In this document: one piece after another, positions 43,334 to 51,931 of the stretch
Numbering within the stretch: position 1 is the first letter of the stretch
How the letters are laid out: every line of letters starts with the position of its first letter
Assembly (NCBI GenBank): GCA_017999915.1
Contig: JAGNKX010000020.1
Span: forward strand, 1 to 64,000
Source of the DNA: Spirochaetota bacterium
Lineage (GTDB): Bacteria > Spirochaetota > UBA4802 > UBA5550
Direction: 5' to 3'
Length of the DNA stretch: 64,000 nucleotides
Notes under the pieces: generated by a model
The model's database searches: none
What the model saw: only the letters and a program-made list of their open reading frames with translations
What the model was told of the DNA's origin: nothing
Translations under genes and position numbers: made by a program

Positions 43334-45205
43334 TTACAGGCCGATGCGGTGATGCTCGGCCTGCACCCGTTCGCACCAGTTGCCGACGTTCCAGTCGCCG
43401 AAGACGCCCATGCCCGAAAGCTCGTTGGGCCCCGCGTACACCGGCACGTGGACCACCGAGAGGCCGCGGTGCGAGGCCGCTTCGGCGAGGGCCGCGCGGA
43501 GAGCGGCGACGGTGTCGCCGCCGTATATCCCCCGGACGCCGCCGACCGCGCTCGCCATGGCGGCGTAGTCCACGGCAACGGCGTCGCTGGTGCGGTATTC
43601 GCTCCCGTACTGTGCCAGCTGGAGGCCGGTGATGGCCGCCATCCGGCGGTTGTCGAATATCACGATACAGCCGCGGGCGCCGTGCTGGGAAGCGTCGATG
43701 AGGATCTGCGGGTTCATCATGAAGCTGCCGTCGCCGCAGAAGGCGACCGGATAGACGTCGCAGAGGGCCGAGAGGAAGACCGCGGAAGACGCGAACCCCA
43801 TGTAGGAGGAGCCGGTGTCGGTCATGGTCATGCCCTCGCGCTCGTCCTCGACGATCTGGAATCCGTTGGCCTGCACGTCGCCGGCGTCGAAGAGCTTGAG
43901 TGCGCCCATCGCGTCAGCGTGTTCGCACACGGTTTTGATGGCGACCGGCTGGGTGAGTATCTCTTTTTTCCAGACCTCGTCGTACAGGGGCGGGCATTCA
44001 TAGCGGGCCTTCTTGAAGCGCTCCCACTCGGCGCGTTTTGAAAAAAGCTCGCTGGCCCATTGGGACGAGCCGTCCCGCTGCACGCGACCGAGGCCCTTCA
44101 GGCGCTCGATCCAGAGACGCAGGTTCGTTTTGGCGTCACCGATTATGCTCACCGACCTGTTGTAGTGCCCGGCGTGGAGCGGCTCGGTGTTGAAGTTGAT
44201 TACGGATCGGGCGTTCCTCCATGCCGTGCCCGAAGAGTCCCACTGGCACACGGCGCGGGCGCCGATGATGACGGCGAGGTCGGCCTCGTTCATCGCGAAA
44301 TTCCCCGACAGGGACCCCTTGGAGCCGCCCACTGTCATGTGGCGCGGCTCGGAGTAGGGGACGATGCCGCTGGCGTTGGGACCGGCCACGATGGCCGCGT
44401 CGAGGAGCCTCGCGAGCTCGGTTATTTCGGCGCCGCAGCCCCTGGCTCCCTGGCCGATCTTGATGGTGACGCGCCGCCCGTGTTCCGCAGCTTCCGAGGC
44501 GCGCCGGAACAAGTCTTCGTCCGCGCAGGCCAACCGCTGCGGCGCCGGGGCCTCAGGAAGCTCGAGTATATTGAAGCTCTTCATTAACACAGGCTGGACG
44601 TTCATTGGCGCGAGGAGGAAAAAGGGACGGCCGAAACCGGGGTTCCCGGTCGCCGCTGCTCCCCTGCGGAGGGCAGCGACTACGCTCCAGGGCTCGAAGA
44701 GGGAGTAGGCGTCACCCATGACGCCGCAGAGCCTGAGGAAGAGTCCCTGCTCCTCCCTGGGCACCTGCTGCATGTTGAAGCCCTCGCCGTGGGTCGTCTC
44801 GTCGCCGTAGATGTGGTATACGCCGGCGCCGTTGGAGGCGGCGCAGAGGGAGCCCGCGAAGGCGTGGAGGGCTCCGGGCCCGATGGAGGTGATGACCGCG
44901 GCGGTTTCGCCGGTGCGCAGTTTCAGTGCCGTGGCGGCGTGGGACGCGGCTGTCTCGTGGCGGAAGTTGAAGGTGCGCACGACTCCCTCCGCTTCGTACA
45001 CGCGAAGAACCTCGGCGATGTCAGTGCTCCCGTGGCCGAATATGGCGCAGTACCGGGTGACGCCCTGGCGGTGCAGGCCGAGGACGATCGCCTCGGAAAC
45101 GCTGATGTCAGCGAATTGGCTCATGGCGCCGGCCTTCACCGCGGCGTCTATCGTGCCGTAACGGGCGAGGGCGCGGGCCCGTTCGATGCGTGCGGATATC
45201 TCCAT
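43334..45205 (-). CDS. ThDP-dependent enzyme resembling IolD (trihydroxycyclohexanedione hydrolase)
   Basis: 623 residues, close to IolD (about 640). The N-terminal PYR domain has FGHG (56-59), which IolD also has, and the catalytic Glu84 in FRHETAASHAA. ITSIGPGALHAFAGSLCAASN parallels IolD's STSVGPGA segment. The central domain spans about 220-400. The PP domain carries the ThDP-Mg motif CGDGSFMMNP (Gly491-Asp492-Gly493-Ser494) and FDNRRMAAITGLQ, with EYRTSDAVAVDYAAMASAVGG as in IolD. IolD hydrolyses the C-C bond of a cyclic diketone in inositol breakdown. Here iolB, iolC, iolE and iolJ are absent, so the substrate probably differs. It starts 10 bp after the RpiB-like gene. Confidence 0.8.
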   Translation of the reverse strand: MEISARIERARALARYGTIDAAVKAGAMSQFADISVSEAIVLGLHRQGVTRYCAIFGHGSTDIAEVLRVYEAEGVVRTFNFRHETAASHAATALKLRTGETAAVITSIGPGALHAFAGSLCAASNGAGVYHIYGDETTHGEGFNMQQVPREEQGLFLRLCGVMGDAYSLFEPWSVVAALRRGAAATGNPGFGRPFFLLAPMNVQPVLMKSFNILELPEAPAPQRLACADEDLFRRASEAAEHGRRVTIKIGQGARGCGAEITELARLLDAAIVAGPNASGIVPYSEPRHMTVGGSKGSLSGNFAMNEADLAVIIGARAVCQWDSSGTAWRNARSVINFNTEPLHAGHYNRSVSIIGDAKTNLRLWIERLKGLGRVQRDGSSQWASELFSKRAEWERFKKARYECPPLYDEVWKKEILTQPVAIKTVCEHADAMGALKLFDAGDVQANGFQIVEDEREGMTMTDTGSSYMGFASSAVFLSALCDVYPVAFCGDGSFMMNPQILIDASQHGARGCIVIFDNRRMAAITGLQLAQYGSEYRTSDAVAVDYAAMASAVGGVRGIYGGDTVAALRAALAEAASHRGLSVVHVPVYAGPNELSGMGVFGDWNVGNWCERVQAEHHRIGL

Positions 45206-45214
45206 GGGTCCTCC

Positions 45215-45844
45215 TTATTTCAACCGTGAGCTAATGGCGTCCCTGAGGGCGGCATCGGCCAGGGTGTCGAGACCGATGGTTTCCATGACGCCGGGAAATT
45301 CCAGCACCGGCCGGATGACCGCTTCGTCGATGCCGGCCACGATCTCAGGAAAGGGCCGGTGCGCCGTCTTTGATACGGCGGCGAGCAGGGCCCTGCTTTT
45401 TTTCTGGGATTCGCTCCGGTGCGCCGGGTATCCGGCCCCGAATTCAACGCTGAAGAGCCGGTCGAAGATGAAACGGAGATTCACGTCCCCGGCCCATCCG
45501 TATCCGTACAGGAGGGGAAGGGAGATGCAGTTGCCCCCGTTGATCTGGCCGAAGAGCCAGGCGTCAGGGCCGCTTGCGATGAGGCCGCAGAATACGCCCG
45601 GATACTGGGAAGCCGATATCAGGAAGCCCTCGCCGGTGCCGCAGCCGCCCACGACGAGATCGGCCCGGCCCGCGTTAAGGAGCAGGGCGGCCAGGAAGCC
45701 GGTGTTGATATAGGTGAGCTCCGGCTTCTGGTCCGCCGATTTCATGGCGGCGTTGATTATCCTGTGGCCCCGCCCCTCCAGGGCCGCCACGATGGCGGGG
45801 TTTTGCGCCACGGCGCTGATTTCATTTACGACTGCGATGTTCAT
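45215..45844 (-). CDS. RpiB/LacA/LacB-like sugar isomerase
   Basis: 209 residues, longer than RpiB (about 150) because of a C-terminal helical extension. The N-terminal half matches the fold: MNIAVVNEISAV..., VVGGCGTGEGFLISASQYPGVFCGLI, in which Cys68 of GCGTG corresponds to the catalytic cysteine of RpiB. INGGNCISLPLLYGYGWAGDVNLRFIFDRLF parallels the anion-binding N.ANvL.lG segment but is diverged, so the substrate may be unphosphorylated. It lies 22 bp after the BKACE gene in the operon. Confidence 0.8.
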   Translation of the reverse strand: MNIAVVNEISAVAQNPAIVAALEGRGHRIINAAMKSADQKPELTYINTGFLAALLLNAGRADLVVGGCGTGEGFLISASQYPGVFCGLIASGPDAWLFGQINGGNCISLPLLYGYGWAGDVNLRFIFDRLFSVEFGAGYPAHRSESQKKSRALLAAVSKTAHRPFPEIVAGIDEAVIRPVLEFPGVMETIGLDTLADAALRDAISSRLK

Positions 45845-45866
45845 GGCTGTTTTCCTTATAGTATAA

Positions 45867-46703
45867 TTAACGCTTCAAGCCGAGGATGGCCCGCGCTTCA
45901 TCGGGTGTCGCGATGTCGCGGCCGATCTCCCTCGATATTTTTACAAGCCTTTCGACGAACTGCGCGTTGCCTGACGCCGGCTCACCCTTCCGGAAATAGA
46001 CGTTATCCTCGAGCCCTACCCGCGCGTGGCCGCCGGTCAGGATGGCCATCACGTTCATTCCCATCTGCCACCGGCCGATGCCGGTGACGTTGAATACCGA
46101 CCCTTCCGGCAGGTGCCCGATCATGGTGATCAGATTTTTCGGCGTACCCTTGTATCCGCCCATGCCGTCGACGCCCATGACGCAGTTGATGTAGTACGGC
46201 TTCGCCAGCAGGTTCTTCGCGATAAGGTTTTCGACTTCGCCGAACATCGACGGGTTGTACACCTCCATCTCCGGCTTGATTCCGCGCTTGAGCATCTCCG
46301 CTGCGAAGGCCTCGATCTCCGGCCTGTGGTTCATGAACGGCAGCTCCGCCTTTTCCTTCCCGGTGAAGAACACGATGGATCCCATGTTGAGCGATCCCAT
46401 CTCCGGGGCAGCGTCCAGGCCTGAAAGGCGCTCCTTGATGGGGATGCCGGGCCCGCCGGTCGTGTTCTGTATGACGACGGGGCAACGGGCCCGGATGCCG
46501 CTGTTTATCTCCGAGAATATCGCCGGGTCGCCCACGCCTTTGCCCTGCCGGTCGCGCGCGTGAAGGTGCACGATGGCGGCGCCGGCGTTATAGCAGGCCA
46601 CGGCGTCTTTGATTATCTCGTCAGGCTGCTCCGGAAGGGCCGGGTTGGCCTCCTTGCCGTGTATGCCGCCGGTCAGGGCGGCCGTTATGATCAGTTTTTC
46701 CAT
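45867..46703 (-). CDS. beta-keto acid cleavage enzyme (BKACE, DUF849)
   Basis: 278 residues, AGGAGGAA before ATG 46703. The zinc ligands are visible: His46 and His48 in AAIVHLHARD and Glu232 in the signature GGHARVGLEDN. NTTGGPG binds the substrate carboxylate in the family. BKACEs take a beta-keto acid plus acetyl-CoA to acetoacetate plus the shortened acyl-CoA; the founding member is the 3-keto-5-aminohexanoate cleavage enzyme Kce. Side-chain specificity cannot be read here. Its start overlaps the end of the acyl-CoA synthetase gene by 13 bp, so the two are translationally coupled. Confidence 0.92.
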   Translation of the reverse strand: MEKLIITAALTGGIHGKEANPALPEQPDEIIKDAVACYNAGAAIVHLHARDRQGKGVGDPAIFSEINSGIRARCPVVIQNTTGGPGIPIKERLSGLDAAPEMGSLNMGSIVFFTGKEKAELPFMNHRPEIEAFAAEMLKRGIKPEMEVYNPSMFGEVENLIAKNLLAKPYYINCVMGVDGMGGYKGTPKNLITMIGHLPEGSVFNVTGIGRWQMGMNVMAILTGGHARVGLEDNVYFRKGEPASGNAQFVERLVKISREIGRDIATPDEARAILGLKR

Positions 46704-48841
46704 GGCAGAGGGTTCCTCCTGGATTTTCTGACGGCTCCCCAGCGCACCAGGGCCCGGGCCGCCGCCACCCACTCGATCACGGAATCGTACAGGGGAACGC
46801 CCGCCCTGTTGAGGCGCCCGCGCATGAGCTCCGTGTAGGGACCGCCGGCGGCGCAGCAGACGATCGGCTTTGCCCGGGCGGAGCTCAGGGAGGCGAGGAC
46901 GTCCACGATAGTCTCGTCGAGGGGCGAATTCTGAAAAACGAAAAAAGGCATGATGATGTCGACGTTATCGTCGCCGGCCAGGGTTTCCAAGACGAGCCGG
47001 TAATCGGCGGCTGTGGCCGAGCCGGTGACGTCAACGGGATTTTCCACCAGGTAAAAGAAGCTGAATCGGCTGCGCATCCGGTCCACCGAGGCCCGGGAGA
47101 GCTTCACCAGCTCGATGCCGCTGTCGGGAAAGAGGTCGATGGCGTTCACCATCGGACCGGCCCCGTTTGATACGAGGGCGGCGCGGTTGCCGCGGGCGGC
47201 CGGCTGAAGAGACAGGGCCTCGCAGGCGGCGAAGCATTCATGGAAGCTGTCGGTCAGGACTGCCCCCGCGGTCCCGAGGGCGCCCCTGTAGACGTGATAG
47301 GTGCCGCCGTAGGCGCCGGTGTGGGACACCGACGCCCGCGCCGAAACCGGGTTCCTGCCGGTCTTGAACACAACCACCGGCTTGTCCCGGGCGACAGATT
47401 CCCTGACCGCTGCGAGGAATTTATTTCCGTCGGAGAGCCCCTCGATGTAGCTGCCGATCACCGACGTGTCGGGATCACCGGCGAGGAAGGAAATGAGGTC
47501 TCCCTCATCGACGTCGGCGCGGTTACCGTAGCTTACCATCTTGGCGATGCCGGTGCGGCAGGCCTTTTCAAGGAAGGCGCAGCCCCAGGTCCCGCTCTGG
47601 GTGATGAAGCTCACGGCTCCCCGGGGCGGGCGCTCCAGCCGTTCTTTCGGATAGAAGAAGGAATCAAAGCGGCTCGCGCCGTCGAAGCATCCGATGCAGT
47701 TGGGCCCGATGATCCTCACGTCGTGCTCCCGGGCCAGGGAGCGGATTTCCTCTTCGAGCTTCGCGCGGCCTCCGCCCAGTTCCCGCCCGCCCCCGGAAAT
47801 GACGATGGCGTTATGGCAGCCCAGGGCGGCCATGGCGCGGATGACATCGGGAAGCATGGCCAGGTCGACGATGACAATGACCAGGTCCGGAGCCGCGGGG
47901 AGCGCGTCAAGGGACGGATAGCAGGTCATCCCGAGGATCTCCCGCGCGTTGGGATTGACGGGATATATGGTCCTCTCGCCCGGCGCGGACGTCAGCGAGT
48001 CAAGGATGATGTTGCCGATCTTTCCCGGCGTCGCCGAAGCTCCCAGGACGGCGATGCTCTTCGGCCTGAAAAAATTCTCCAGGTGGCCGGTCCTGATCGT
48101 TCCCCCGGCGGCGCTGTGAGGGTCACGGCCCCGGCGGAGGACCATTTTCGCGTCAACGACGACGCAGCCGTCGGGCCGCGCGATGACCGGATTGAAATCG
48201 ACCGATTCATACCAGTGAGCGGCGTCCGCGCCGAACCGGCCGATGGCGCCGATTGTACCGGCAAGGGCCTTCATGTCGATCCGTTCGGATCCCCTGAAGC
48301 CGGCCAGGAGGGGACGGGCTTTCAGCTCATCTATCATGGCGGTGATGTCTTTCTTTGAAACGGGGAGGGGGCGAAAGGATACATCTTTGAATAAATCCGT
48401 ATAGACGCCGCCCAGTCCTATCATCATGACCGGGCCGAATACCTCGTCGTGCTGGAGGCCGACGATCATCTCAACACCGGGCGGGCATTGCTCTTCCACG
48501 AGTATCCCCGCGTACCCGGCGACTTTTTTCTTTTTAAAGATAGTGTCCATTGCGGCGAATTCCGATTTCAGGCGGGACGCGCTTTCGACGCCGAGGCGGA
48601 CGCCGCCCAGCTCTGTCTTGTGGAGCACCATGTCGGAGACCAGTTTCATGGCGTAGGGTGGCCGAACGGTTTTGCTGAAGCGGACAGCCTCACCCGGAGA
48701 GAGGCAGAGACGGCCGGAGGGGACCGGTATTCCGTACTGGCGGAGCATATCCTTCATCACCGGCTCGGGAAGTATGACGCTTCCGGCCGAGAGAGATTCC
48801 CCGCATATATTATCCAATGCCTGCCTGGCGCTGTTATTCAT
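46691..48841 (-). CDS. ADP-forming acyl-CoA synthetase, fused beta-alpha
   Basis: 716 residues from ATG 48841, 8 bp after the cupin stop. The order is permuted: the ATP-grasp (beta) part comes first (about 10-235: MKDMLRQYGIPVPSGRL, ILVEEQCPPGVEMIVGLQHDEVFGPVMMIGLGGVYTDLFKDVSFRPLP), then the CoA-binding and ligase (alpha) part (HLENFFRPKSIAVLGASATPGKIGN, IIGPNCIGCFD, TQSGTWG). The phospho-histidine is His507 in SHTGAYGG. It interconverts acyl-CoA + ADP + Pi and acid + CoA + ATP. Next to the BKACE it could recover ATP from the acyl-CoA that enzyme releases. Confidence 0.9.
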   Translation of the reverse strand: MNNSARQALDNICGESLSAGSVILPEPVMKDMLRQYGIPVPSGRLCLSPGEAVRFSKTVRPPYAMKLVSDMVLHKTELGGVRLGVESASRLKSEFAAMDTIFKKKKVAGYAGILVEEQCPPGVEMIVGLQHDEVFGPVMMIGLGGVYTDLFKDVSFRPLPVSKKDITAMIDELKARPLLAGFRGSERIDMKALAGTIGAIGRFGADAAHWYESVDFNPVIARPDGCVVVDAKMVLRRGRDPHSAAGGTIRTGHLENFFRPKSIAVLGASATPGKIGNIILDSLTSAPGERTIYPVNPNAREILGMTCYPSLDALPAAPDLVIVIVDLAMLPDVIRAMAALGCHNAIVISGGGRELGGGRAKLEEEIRSLAREHDVRIIGPNCIGCFDGASRFDSFFYPKERLERPPRGAVSFITQSGTWGCAFLEKACRTGIAKMVSYGNRADVDEGDLISFLAGDPDTSVIGSYIEGLSDGNKFLAAVRESVARDKPVVVFKTGRNPVSARASVSHTGAYGGTYHVYRGALGTAGAVLTDSFHECFAACEALSLQPAARGNRAALVSNGAGPMVNAIDLFPDSGIELVKLSRASVDRMRSRFSFFYLVENPVDVTGSATAADYRLVLETLAGDDNVDIIMPFFVFQNSPLDETIVDVLASLSSARAKPIVCCAAGGPYTELMRGRLNRAGVPLYDSVIEWVAAARALVRWGAVRKSRRNPLPWKN

Positions 48842-48848
48842 TGGCTGC

Positions 48849-49244
48849 TCACTTTTTTTTCCGGGCGTCTTCAATGTTCTGCCTGATGTAATCGGTTGAA
48901 ATGGCCGGGACGAATACGCATGCTATCTGCAGTGGTTCCGAACCGGTGTTCATGGTTTTATGAAGGACCCCGGGAGGAGCGTACATGGCGACGCCCGGTT
49001 TAAGATCATGCTCGACGCCGTCAAGCCATGCCTTTCCATTGCCTGACATGAAAATCATGAGTTCCCCCGCTTCAGCGTGGGTATGAAAATCAGTGCAGCC
49101 GCCGTTGGGGGCCAGGGTGGAAAGAAGGAACGTGAAGCCCTTTACAGACGGGTCGATGTCGGGAGAGAGGAGGAATTTTATTTCCCGTTCAAAGGGCCTA
49201 TCAATTTTTGATCCATTGATTTCGGAAAAATCGATAAAGGGCAT
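48849..49244 (-). CDS. cupin-domain protein
   Basis: 131 residues, AGGGAGGTTATC before the ATG. A single cupin barrel with the metal-binding motifs DFHTHAEAGELMIFMSGNGKAWLDG and AMYAPPGVLHKTMN (His-X-His, Glu, His). Such proteins are isomerases, dioxygenases or small-molecule sensors; none is indicated specifically. It is the first gene of the six-gene operon, divergent from iclR. Confidence 0.88.
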   Translation of the reverse strand: MPFIDFSEINGSKIDRPFEREIKFLLSPDIDPSVKGFTFLLSTLAPNGGCTDFHTHAEAGELMIFMSGNGKAWLDGVEHDLKPGVAMYAPPGVLHKTMNTGSEPLQIACVFVPAISTDYIRQNIEDARKKK

Positions 49245-49276
49245 GATAACCTCCCTTTGGTTAATTTTATATGTAT

Positions 49277-49308
49277 AATATACAATATTATTGCATAATT
49301 TGCAATAA
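49277..49308 (-). promoter_or_regulatory. promoter of the six-gene operon with overlapping palindrome
   Basis: On the - strand, TTGCAA (49305-49300), 17 bp, TATATT (49282-49277), giving a 5' end near 49270 and a short leader to the cupin. A dyad TTATTGCA-N5-TGCAATAA (49288-49308) covers the -35. An IclR-type dimer bound there could repress or position polymerase. The 158-bp divergent region is otherwise very AT-rich. Confidence 0.68.
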
Positions 49309-49402
49309 ATTAATTGATTTTTTTAAAAATTTTTATATCATAGTATATAAGAATCTTTAATTTAATAAAAATCTTTATATATCTGAAATAAATATAATCA
49401 CA

Positions 49403-50173
49403 ATGGCAAATAATACAATACAATCCCTTGACCGGGGCCTGAAGATTCTAACCATCCTTGGCTCGTCCGATCAGCCCCTATCGCTAAATGAAATTGCGGG
49501 CCATTTTACCATCGACCGCTCATCGGTATTCAGGCTGATATCAACCCTTGTGCGAAATAATTTTGTACAGCAGGACGCGGAAACCAAGAAATACACCCTC
49601 GGTTTCAGGTTCATGGAGCTTGCCGGTTCATTCAACGAACAGGCAAAAATCGAAAGCGTCATCAGGCCGATCATATCGCGCATATGCGCCGCCACGAAAC
49701 AGAACACCCACCTGGCCGTTCTCGAAGGCGCCGACGTGGTGTTTCTCGCCGTGGAGCAGCCCCGTGAGAGCATCAGCGTTAACATCGCGGTGGGAACCCG
49801 TGAGCCTGCGATTGCCACGGCCCTCGGCAAGGCCATTCTGTCCTTTCGAGATGGCGAAAGCCTGTCGACTCTCCTCGATGGCGCCGATTTGCGGCCATAC
49901 ACGGAGCGGTCCATCCTCTCGAAAGAAACCCTGCTCGATGAACTTGCCAGGGCGAGGAAAGAACGGATAGCCTTTGACCGGGAGGAATACAAAAGCGGCA
50001 TCGTGTGCATCGCGGCGCCAGTCGTCAATTATCGCGGCGAAGCCCTGTATTCGATCGGCATATCGGGGCCGTCCGGTTTGATGATGCCGCGCATCGATGA
50101 TTTTGCCCGGATCGTCCGGGACGCGGGGATCGAAGCTTCTTCGAAATACGGATACACCGGCGGCATGGAATAA
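49403..50173 (+). CDS. IclR-family transcriptional regulator
   Basis: 256 residues. Winged helix-turn-helix at about 5-70 (SLDRGLKILTILGSSDQPLSLNEIAGHFTIDRSSVFRLISTLVRNNFVQQD) and an IclR effector domain (NTHLAVLEGADVVFLA, VGTREPAIATALGKAIL, DREEYKSGIVCIAAPVVN, YSIGISGPSG). No ribosome site precedes the ATG; TATAAT ends 4 bp upstream, so the message may be leaderless. It is divergent from the six-gene operon, which it probably controls with a pathway metabolite as effector. Confidence 0.92.
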   Translation: MANNTIQSLDRGLKILTILGSSDQPLSLNEIAGHFTIDRSSVFRLISTLVRNNFVQQDAETKKYTLGFRFMELAGSFNEQAKIESVIRPIISRICAATKQNTHLAVLEGADVVFLAVEQPRESISVNIAVGTREPAIATALGKAILSFRDGESLSTLLDGADLRPYTERSILSKETLLDELARARKERIAFDREEYKSGIVCIAAPVVNYRGEALYSIGISGPSGLMMPRIDDFARIVRDAGIEASSKYGYTGGME

Positions 50174-50194
50174 TCATCGGGAAAAAGGACCGGG

Positions 50195-51931
50195 TTATTT
50201 TGGAAGATTGGTTTGTAATAGTGAGTTGACTTCCGCGATCTCTTCAATGCCGTACTTCGATTCGCGCTGGAAGGTGAGGAGGCCGTTCTGTTCTCCCTCC
50301 ACGTCGTAGGCCTGGGTCAGGCAGTAGCCGGCGATTGCCGGGTATTCCTTCATGATTCGCAGATTGTCCTCGAAGCTTTCCAGTATACTTTTTTCGGTTT
50401 TATAGAATCCGGCGCCGCCGAATTCGCTCACCATGAAGGGTTCGAAGCTCCGGTAGGTCCCGCCTGCAAGATAGGGCTTGCGCGCCACCCGGTGGGTCAG
50501 AACAAGGTAGGCTATGGCGCGGGGGATACTGAAAAAGCGCATAGTCATTTTCTTTGGGTTCCCCAGGCTTTCGTAGAGCTTTCGGATCTTTGTTTCATCT
50601 GAAAGATAATGATGGATATCGACGATGTCTGTCATGATATGGTCGTATCCGGAATTGTCCACCACGAGGAGATTGGGATATCGTTCCCTCACGCGGCGGT
50701 AGAGGTCTCGTATATATTTTTTTCTCCCGCGGCTCCAAAGGAGGTCGGCGATGCCCCAGGTCTCGTTGAAGAGCACCGCGGCCATTACCGAGGGATGACT
50801 GCAGTCCCGGTCGAGGACGTCCCATAGCTCGTTTTCAAATTGCTTTTCCTCTACGATGCTGAAGAGGAACGGCGAGGGCATCTCGATCCATGCCAGGAGG
50901 CCGTGGCGGTCGCAAAGGTTGAGAAAGCGCGGGTCCTCGATCTTCTGGTGGATCCTGATGCCGTTGAATCCCATGGCCTTGATGAGCAGAATGTCCCGTT
51001 CATATCCTTCCAGGCCATTAACAGGCGTGTAATGCCCCGCCGGATAGTAGCCCTGCACCAGGAGCATCTTGAGACAAAGCGGATCGCCGTTCAGGAAGAT
51101 CTTTCCCTCCCTGGCTTCGATGCTGCGAAGGCCGACGAATGTGACAACACGGTCGCTGATTCCGTCGCCGTCATGGAGCGATACCGTCACGGTATAAAGA
51201 GATGGATTGTCCACTGACCAGAGGCGGGGTTCCTTTATGGTGAGTGATATGGCGCTGTCCCGGGCGGGGTCCGCAATGTCTGCTCCTGCCGTGGCGGTCC
51301 CGTCCGGACCAGCGGCCTCTATGACCAGGCGGGCGCCATGGTCGATGGTCCATGAAATAGAAATGGTATCCGTGTTGGTGGATATCATGATCTTTTCAAT
51401 GCTGGAATTCCCCGTGGCGTGGATATAGACCGGCTGCCAGATGCCGCTCACCGGCGTGTAGAAGATGGGGCTCATTTTTTTCCATACATATTGTTTCCCC
51501 CGGAGGGTTCTGCGCGACCGGGGATCTAGGACTTTTACAACGAGGCGATTGTTATCCGCGATATGATCAGTTATCTCGAAGGTGAAGGATGTATAGCCTC
51601 CTCGGTGGGATCCGAGGAACGCTCCGTTCAGCCAGACCATTGCTTCGTAATCCACGGCGCCGAAAGTGAGGAAAAAGCGCTTGCCCGGGGGCAGGTCCAG
51701 GCGGCGGAAGCTTCTGGCGTACCATGAGACCGGTGGCGGGTCCTTTATGCCGATTCCGCTTGCCTCGCTTTCGATGCAGTAAGGGACGGTGATAGAGCCG
51801 CCCAGGGTTTCCCGGAGGAGAATCTTATCGCTGTCCGCTCCATCAGCCCCGAACTCGAACTCCCATGTTCCGTCAAGGGAAAGCCAATGGTCGCGGGCCA
51901 TGTCAGGCCGCGGGTGGTGTTTATCTGGCAT
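50195..51931 (-). CDS. GH2 glycoside hydrolase (beta-glucuronidase/galactosidase type)
   Basis: 578 residues from ATG 51931, which has GGAGG upstream and overlaps the GH127 end by 11 bp. Three-domain GH2 layout: sugar-binding (LSLDGTWEFEFG, SWYARSFRRLDLPPGKRFFLTFGAVDYEAMVWLNGAFLGSHRGGYTSFTFEI), immunoglobulin-like (PRLWSVDNPSLYTVTV), and TIM barrel. The acid/base is Glu390 in LFNETWG and the nucleophile Glu503 in MVSEFGG. The beta-type hydrolysed (glucuronide, galactoside, mannoside) is unresolved. It faces iclR tail to tail. Confidence 0.9.
   Translation of the reverse strand: MPDKHHPRPDMARDHWLSLDGTWEFEFGADGADSDKILLRETLGGSITVPYCIESEASGIGIKDPPPVSWYARSFRRLDLPPGKRFFLTFGAVDYEAMVWLNGAFLGSHRGGYTSFTFEITDHIADNNRLVVKVLDPRSRRTLRGKQYVWKKMSPIFYTPVSGIWQPVYIHATGNSSIEKIMISTNTDTISISWTIDHGARLVIEAAGPDGTATAGADIADPARDSAISLTIKEPRLWSVDNPSLYTVTVSLHDGDGISDRVVTFVGLRSIEAREGKIFLNGDPLCLKMLLVQGYYPAGHYTPVNGLEGYERDILLIKAMGFNGIRIHQKIEDPRFLNLCDRHGLLAWIEMPSPFLFSIVEEKQFENELWDVLDRDCSHPSVMAAVLFNETWGIADLLWSRGRKKYIRDLYRRVRERYPNLLVVDNSGYDHIMTDIVDIHHYLSDETKIRKLYESLGNPKKMTMRFFSIPRAIAYLVLTHRVARKPYLAGGTYRSFEPFMVSEFGGAGFYKTEKSILESFEDNLRIMKEYPAIAGYCLTQAYDVEGEQNGLLTFQRESKYGIEEIAEVNSLLQTNLPK

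Noticed and set aside
43303-43578. N-terminal extension of the Gfo/Idh protein to 43578
   Set aside because: The extra codons overlap the end of the ThDP enzyme gene and read as low-complexity antisense-like peptide; ATG 43302 has a GGAG site and begins the Rossmann fold.
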